From contig NC_135564.1 of the NCBI RefSeq assembly GCF_964340395.1, forward strand, positions 11,051,391 to 11,115,390: 64,000 nucleotides of DNA, given 5' to 3'. The stretch comes from Glandiceps talaboti (Eukaryota; Hemichordata; Enteropneusta; Spengelidae). Shown piece after piece: positions 58,636 to 64,000 of this stretch (within the stretch, counting starts at the first letter, position 1; every line of letters begins with the position of its first letter). Position numbers and translations under genes: made by a program. The notes under the pieces were generated by a model. The model saw only the letters and a list, made by a program, of their open reading frames with translations. It did no database searches and was not told the origin of the DNA.

Positions 58636-60586
58636 GCCCAAAAGTTTTAAAATTCAGAGCTCTGCAGTTTAGTATATTGTCGTTACTAGTGCATGTACCT
58701 ACAGGCATCACAATGGAAGTCTACATTTCAATATTCTATTGAGAGAGATGGGAGAATGAAGTCATCATTTATAAAACAGGAAGCGACTTTTGAAGGACTT
58801 CTTTTCTGTGTTCATTAAAGCTTACATCAGGCTTGGAATGATTGATTTGATATTTATATAGGCAGTAGATGGATTGGGTTGGTAAATCCACGAGAAAGCA
58901 CCAAGCGAGCGTTTACTGTCAGTTTTTTTTAATGCAATTTCCATACCTGATTTGAATAGATAATACACTTGTCAATGCACTCCCACAAACTCATCAACAA
59001 ACCTATTCCCTGTGATTCGTTCTATTGTATTTGTGTATCTTAGTATCTTCTATCAAATTAATGGCTGATTTACTTGTCTCAACTCGTCAGAATCAAAGTC
59101 ATCTCGTTTGAATATTTTTTGTATCATTACATTGTGTAAGGTGTTTTCTCTTAATATCCTGTTTACCTGTAGTGTGTGTTCTGTATGAATACATTATACA
59201 TGTACCCATATATAATTTTTCCAAAAAATTGATTTGTCTCTTGCCGTCAAAATCATTGTCATTCTGTGTCTTGTCATTTTATGATTACAAAAACTGTGTT
59301 TATCTTCTATCCTGTTGTGAGTTGTGCTCTCATTATGTGGAATACATGTGTATATGTTTATCCAAACATTGCTTTTGTTGTTGCTTCTATAGTCGAAGTC
59401 ATTTGGTTACAGTTTTTCAATGTTACAGTGAACGTTCTGAATTTGCTACCCAGTCACCTAAATGTCAAAATTGTCTTTGTAACCCCCTTCCCTTTGAAGT
59501 GAAAGTGAAAGTTCAGATCTTGATAGCCTGACAATGCAATCTATGAGTTCTCCTAGTTGTCCAAGTTTTTAACCCGTTTTTTAAAGCCTGATACTTTATA
59601 TTTAGGGTACATGTACATGTCTGTAATTACATATTAGACAAGTCATTATTACTAAAGGGTTAAGTCATTCCATCTGTTGCCCTCCCCCCCACCCCCCATT
59701 ACCACCATTAGTCATTCATTGTATTTCATTTTCATACCAGTGCATACTTTATCTTCTATCTATCCAATTACACAGACTTCATATATTTGTTGCCTCCCTC
59801 AAATCAGTTATTTAGTGTAACATGTAATTTTCATACCAGGGTATTGTACATGTATATACTGTGTCCAGTTAAGTAAATATTTGTAGCACCCTCCCCTCAA
59901 AATTAGTTTTTCAAAGTATTCCAGTTTTATTCTAATACATTTTGCATCATGTGTCCAATTAAACAGAATTTCATTTGTCCCCCCCCCCCCCATCAGTTCT
60001 TTAGTCTTTTGTTGGTACATTTGTAATTTCCCAATCTGATAAAATCTGATGTGGTGTCCGTGAATACAACTCGATCTCTTTATTTACCTCTATTTCCTTT
60101 GTTTAGTGTCATTTGTTTCTGATTTTGTTGTTCTGATAGTGATCGCCATCTGTCTGCATCTAAAAATTGTCCAGTAATCGAAATATATTTGATATATACA
60201 TGTAATTAATGTGAATCGTCGTTTGCACTCTTACCATACACTGATACAGTGGTGATGATTCATATGACAGCTATGAAAAATATATCAAAATAAAACAGTA
60301 TTAATTGTCCATACTAGCCTTTCATTTTACCATTTTTCCCTTGTCAATTTGATGTTCTCGCTCAAATCTGATGATTCATACTTTGTGACAAAGGGGTGAT
60401 TTGTAATTGAAAAGATCATACATGTAGTGATTTACGTGTACTTTTTAATAGAGGATACCGATGTGTAGAGTGCGAGTCCTTTGTCATCGTGTACTAGAAA
60501 ATTCATGAAATGTGACATGTGCTGTCTTTTGAGTTTTGATGATGTCATTTTCACAAGTCAGAAGATATACATTTTGTATTTTGTAG

Positions 60587-60588
<2 letters not shown>

Positions 60589-60652
<64 letters not shown>

Positions 60653-60778
60653 ACATTGTGTATGTATGTGTGTATGTATGTATGTATGTATCATTTGTAT
60701 GTATGTGTGTATGTATGTATGTATGTATCATTTGTATGTATGCATGTGTGTATGTATGTATGTATGTATGTATGTATG

Positions 60779-60810
<32 letters not shown>

Positions 60811-60880
60811 ATGTATGTATGTATGTATGTATGTATGTATGTATGTATGTATGTATGTATGTATGTGTGTGTATGTATGT
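60589..60880. repeat. (TG)n - (TATG)n compound microsatellite
   Basis: (TG)n at 60589-60648 followed by (GTAT)n with TTTG interruptions to about 60880. The long VCVC/MYVC reading frames are artefacts. Confidence 0.97.
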
Positions 60881-61069
60881 CTGTGCATATGCATGTGTGT
60901 GTGTGTGATCATGTGTGCATGTCATAAAGTGTGTAACTGTAAGCATAAGATCATCGTTACACAATGTACGTGCATGTGTGTGTGTAATTCAGTATGTACA
61001 TGTGTACATGTATGTGTGCTTTTGATGATCAGTATGTATGTGAGTATATGTGTATCCATGTGTATGCAT

Positions 61070-61070
<1 letters not shown>

Positions 61071-61127
<57 letters not shown>
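61071..61127. repeat. (TG)n microsatellite
   Basis: About 28 TG units, 200 bp after the larger TG/TATG tract. The sequence between them is TG-rich. Confidence 0.97.
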
Positions 61128-61130
<3 letters not shown>

Positions 61131-61776
61131 AGTTACTGTTAGGTATATGTAGATAATGTGTGCATGTCACGAAGTGTTTGCAAGAATAACATGATGTGTG
61201 TGGGTGAGGTGTAAGTATGGTGTACCTGTGGTTTATGTTTCATTTGATAATGATAGGGCAAGTCTGTTTTCTTTGACAACCAACACAGTCCAGTGGACAA
61301 CACCCACAATACTACCATTACACTGTACTGCATTGTGAAATGATAGTGACTGTGTTCATTTGTCCCTCGGTATTTGATGATGATTGTTAGAGGGTCACAA
61401 ACAGACAATGTATAGATCCCGTGGACTGTACACGTTTATTGTACCACAACACAATCAGGACTTCCGACTTAGACTATCATGACAATAGGGTGATAGGCAA
61501 TACACCTAGTATGTTAGTGAAGTGCCACTGTATTTCATCTCTCTAGAGAGTAGTGAATTTGAAAATTTGACTTTGATTGGTGAGCTAAACTACAACTTGC
61601 TTGTCTTAGCATGTATTCTGTCATTTACATGTATGTATATCTCACTATTAAAACTTGAATTTTTTCCTGTTGAAAAACAAGTCAAAACTTGACAAACAAA
61701 CAAATGACAAATCACAAATGTCAGTGATTTGTAATAGAGCCATGTCTTATTAAAGTACACAGTGTACATTTATAAT

Positions 61777-62105
61777 TAGATGTTGTTCCCCAATATTTTT
61801 CTTCGTTCAGCCAAGGAAAATACTAGTCCCCTAAGGGGCCTTTGTCACTACGGGTCACTAGACAAGTAGTGACAACCCTTAGGTCATGAGAATTTTCTGG
61901 CTGAATGAAGAAAAATATTGGAGAATAACATAATTATACCAGCGGCAGTAATATCAAAGAAAAATTGGGGAAAGAAATGGCAATTTTGACTCATATTTCG
62001 AACACAGCAGAACCGATGACGTAGACACATGTTGTTGTGGGATAGACGTGCGTTGTCATGACGTAGAACGGCCAGAGTATATATTCCATATTTTCTGTTC
62101 TAAAT
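61777..62105. mobile_element. Dispersed repeat family B, copy 4
   Basis: Closest to the 32.3-kb copy. It has GTTGTTCCCCAATATTTTTC, CCTAAGGGGCCTTTGTC, GGCTGAATGAAGAAAAATAT, the shared TCATATTTCGAACACAGCAG, and the GTAGACACATGTTGTTGTGG-type tail. It sits about 450 bp upstream of a coding exon. Confidence 0.82.
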
Positions 62106-62164
62106 GGCTCGTACCACAGTTCCTCATTTGATTTTTGTTTTCAAAGTTCCATGTTAAATTAAGA

Positions 62165-62295
62165 TTAAGATTTAACATTTTTGTCTGGCAGAGCTATAGA
62201 ACAGTTCTTCACAAATACATTTCATTGCTAAAGATGGCACTTATGCCAGAACCTGGGATAGAATCATGGGTCTGTACGTGTAAATAGAATACATC
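62165..62295. mobile_element. Dispersed repeat family H, copy 4
   Basis: TTGTCTGGCAGAGCTATAGA and GCCAGAACCTGGGATAGAAT-CATGG follow the same order as copy 1. It lies directly between a family B copy and the coding exon at 62558. Confidence 0.5.
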
Positions 62296-62557
62296 ATTGT
62301 GAACTGCTGTCCTCGTTATGACAATGCAAACACACTGTCACATATGTTCCCTGAATAGGCTATGACAATTGCATTTTGTATTTTTGTTATGTCATCAGAA
62401 GAAATATGTTCTGGCTTAAGCATAGCAGCATTAGCAGGGATTGCAACTTGTCAGTCAGACCTCAATCTAGCCTGTAAGGTTCATCATTGTAGGGGGTTTC
62501 CCTCTACTCTAATTCCAGTCATACTCCCAACTTATTCCTTCGTTTCATTTCCGTCAG

Positions 62558-62770
62558 GTCCACCAGTGTTTCCAACAAGACCGCCAGGATCCCGTGACCA
62601 GCCGTACGCACTAAGCCATGTACCCAGTGCATTTAGTATGTTTGGTCAGCCAATCTATCAACCCAGGAGTCCCCATAGTGAGTTCGGTGGTTTGGGAAAC
62701 CTTCGAGAGAGTCTGACAAGTCCCCTAGGATCACCCGCATCACTGGCACACAGTCCTCTCAGCCCCACAG
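62558..62770 (+). CDS. Right-hand gene, second coding exon (residues 26-96)
   Basis: Acceptor CATTTCCGTCAG precedes 62558 and donor GTAAGTTATC starts at 62771. 213 nt, symmetric phase 1 to phase 1, open throughout. It opens GPPVFPTRPPGSRDQPYALS, has a hydrophobic patch (AFSMFGQPIYQP), and ends with SP-rich repeats (SPLGSPASLAHSPLSPTG) resembling proline-directed kinase sites. No Cys/His clusters or folded-domain motifs. The high CpG and codon-like composition contrast with the flanking intron. Family unknown to me; an intrinsically disordered N-terminus of a regulatory protein is my inference. The gene continues beyond 62.77 kb. Confidence 0.85.
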
Positions 62771-64000
62771 GTAAGTTATCGTGTAGAGATGACTGGTATA
62801 TCATGTAGGCCAGTCTCTGTGTACTGTATTGTGTGCAACAGACTTGTAGACATAGATGTTGTTTAGCATACAATCATCTAGATGAATAGTTGTGATGACC
62901 GAAAGCATGTAAACATAGCTTCAAATGGTGGACTAGGGACGTTGACGATGAAGAATTGATTTGTATTAGGCTAGTTTATCAAATACTGTCATAACTATAC
63001 TTAGATCAATATTAGTAATTTCAACCATCTCTCTCTCTCTCTTTCACATCCCCTATCAGTTTTATAATCCTGTCTGACTTATCTGGTCATGCTTGCTTTC
63101 ATTACATGTTATCGTGTTGCACCAGTTAATTGTATTTATTTTCACATTTCCATGTTTTATTTTTGTATCATCTCATTTCATCATAGTCATCAGCCTGACA
63201 CTAGTTCTTAGCTGTTAAATCTTTTTCCTAGTTCTAAATTGTATGCTTTTAGTGGTGGTGATATCGCGCTGCCGTCGTCGTCGTCGTCGTGTATAATGCA
63301 TGTCAGCCATCTTGAATGTCTAATGTGAACTAACCTCTCACCTTTACACTTTGACCTCGGTTGATCACCTTCACTTTTCACCATCTAGATTTATAATTTC
63401 TATTGTTTAATAATTGACTAACTTCATGCAAATCAGTGAATAAATGATGGGGTTCTGTTTGCCTTTTTTTCCAATAGGTCTGCATTGGCCACTCACTGCC
63501 AGTGTGCATTTATGTAACTTGGCTTCCTTAGGTGACTATAACCATATACATATTATTCATGTATTTCACCCGTTGTTTATACATCTATCTATATTTCTAT
63601 GTATATATATATATATATATTATATTATATATCTTCTTTCTTCTATTCATTTATCATTCTCCATTTCTCAAAATCGAAAAATTGAATCTCTTTAAATGGT
63701 GAATATGTTGTAGGTATACTCGGTAGACCATATTGGCTTTACTGCCAACTGTAACTTTGCGACTCGCCTGTTTACAGATATGGAGACACAGCAAAACCTG
63801 TGCGTATGACAACGTACTTTGTTGTCGGTCTTGTTTGTAAATAGGTGATATGTTGACAATCATTTTGCAAAGCGTTCGTTTTTTTTCCCCACCGTTTTGA
63901 AAGCAAATGCCAAGTTCGTGTTGAGAGCCCCTAGAGTGACTTGCACATGTGTAGAACAAGATATGTTACAGTGATAAAAAATACGTGCCTGCCTTGCGGT
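62771..64000. other. Downstream intronic sequence to the window end
   Basis: Apart from the candidate 54-nt exon at 63478, it contains a short CT run (63031), a (GTC)n run (63273-63290) and an (AT)n run (63602-63620). A tempting AG at 63713 opens into an early stop in the required phase. The next exon of the right-hand gene is presumably beyond the window. Confidence 0.5.
63478..63531 (+). CDS. Candidate 54-nt small exon of the right-hand gene
   Basis: Acceptor TTTTTTTCCAATAG and donor TTAG/GTGACT flank 54 nt. In the phase carried from 62770 it is open and reads GLHWPLTASVHLCNLASL with a final split codon. Symmetric phase 1-1 means it could be skipped without a frame change. The composition (hydrophobic, Cys, Trp) differs from the SP-rich exon before it, so it may be an alternative exon or a coincidence. 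Confidence 0.35.
   Translation, partial: VCIGHSLPVCIYVTWLP

Larger units (their letters stand above)
54829..62557 (+). other. Second intron of the right-hand gene
   Basis: 7.7 kb, AT-rich. It contains the family G element (57.2 kb), family B and H copies near its 3' end, the inverted 58.56-kb module, and large (TG)n/(TATG)n tracts. No additional exon with good splice sites and coding signal was recognised. An open frame of 119 codons at 59172-59531 is Cys-rich but matches no known motif. Confidence 0.6.

Noticed and set aside
59172-59531. Cys-rich 119-codon open frame in the second intron
   Set aside because: Cys spacing fits no zinc-finger or secreted-peptide pattern I know, there is no signal peptide, and the region looks like ordinary T-rich intron.
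60481-61170. Open frames of up to 187 codons
   Set aside because: Produced by (TG)n and (TATG)n tracts; no non-repeat coding content.

Overview
This window is animal (metazoan) nuclear DNA: AT-rich, with short exons bounded by GT/AG introns, dense simple-sequence repeats, and many short foldback or dispersed repeats. I see no prokaryotic operon, phage, CRISPR or rRNA signal. The encoded LMBR1/LMBR1L-type protein is clearly bilaterian. Sequence alone does not fix the phylum; a marine invertebrate (deuterostome or lophotrochozoan) is my guess.

Two protein-coding genes are supported, transcribed away from each other. (1) Positions 20464 down to 405, minus strand: ten coding exons of a limb region 1 / lipocalin-receptor family membrane protein. 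They give 412 residues in one frame across nine introns, with only the C-terminal ~75-80 residues lying beyond the left edge. (2) Plus strand: a probable promoter and untranslated first exon near 25.8-25.99 kb, a ~28.8-kb first intron, a start-codon exon at 54752-54828, and a second coding exon at 62558-62770. A possible 54-nt third exon lies at 63478-63531. This gene encodes a Ser/Pro/Gly-rich, probably disordered N-terminus that I do not recognise. It continues past the right edge.

The ~5.4 kb between the two 5' ends holds a decayed LINE reverse-transcriptase 3' end (about 21.43-22.75 kb, minus strand) with an AT-rich microsatellite tail, a (GTT)n tract, and a 340-bp tetranucleotide tract. 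The introns are filled with repeats. At least five short-element families occur in two to five copies each across the window. There are also large single-copy foldbacks and about ten local tandem arrays. Two small introns of the LMBR1-type gene hold decayed duplicates of pieces of the adjacent coding exon.

No novel multi-gene system is visible. The most useful second-look items are the exon-derived intronic repeats, the foldback element families, the three-fold X-box-like module in the long intron, and the unidentified right-hand gene.
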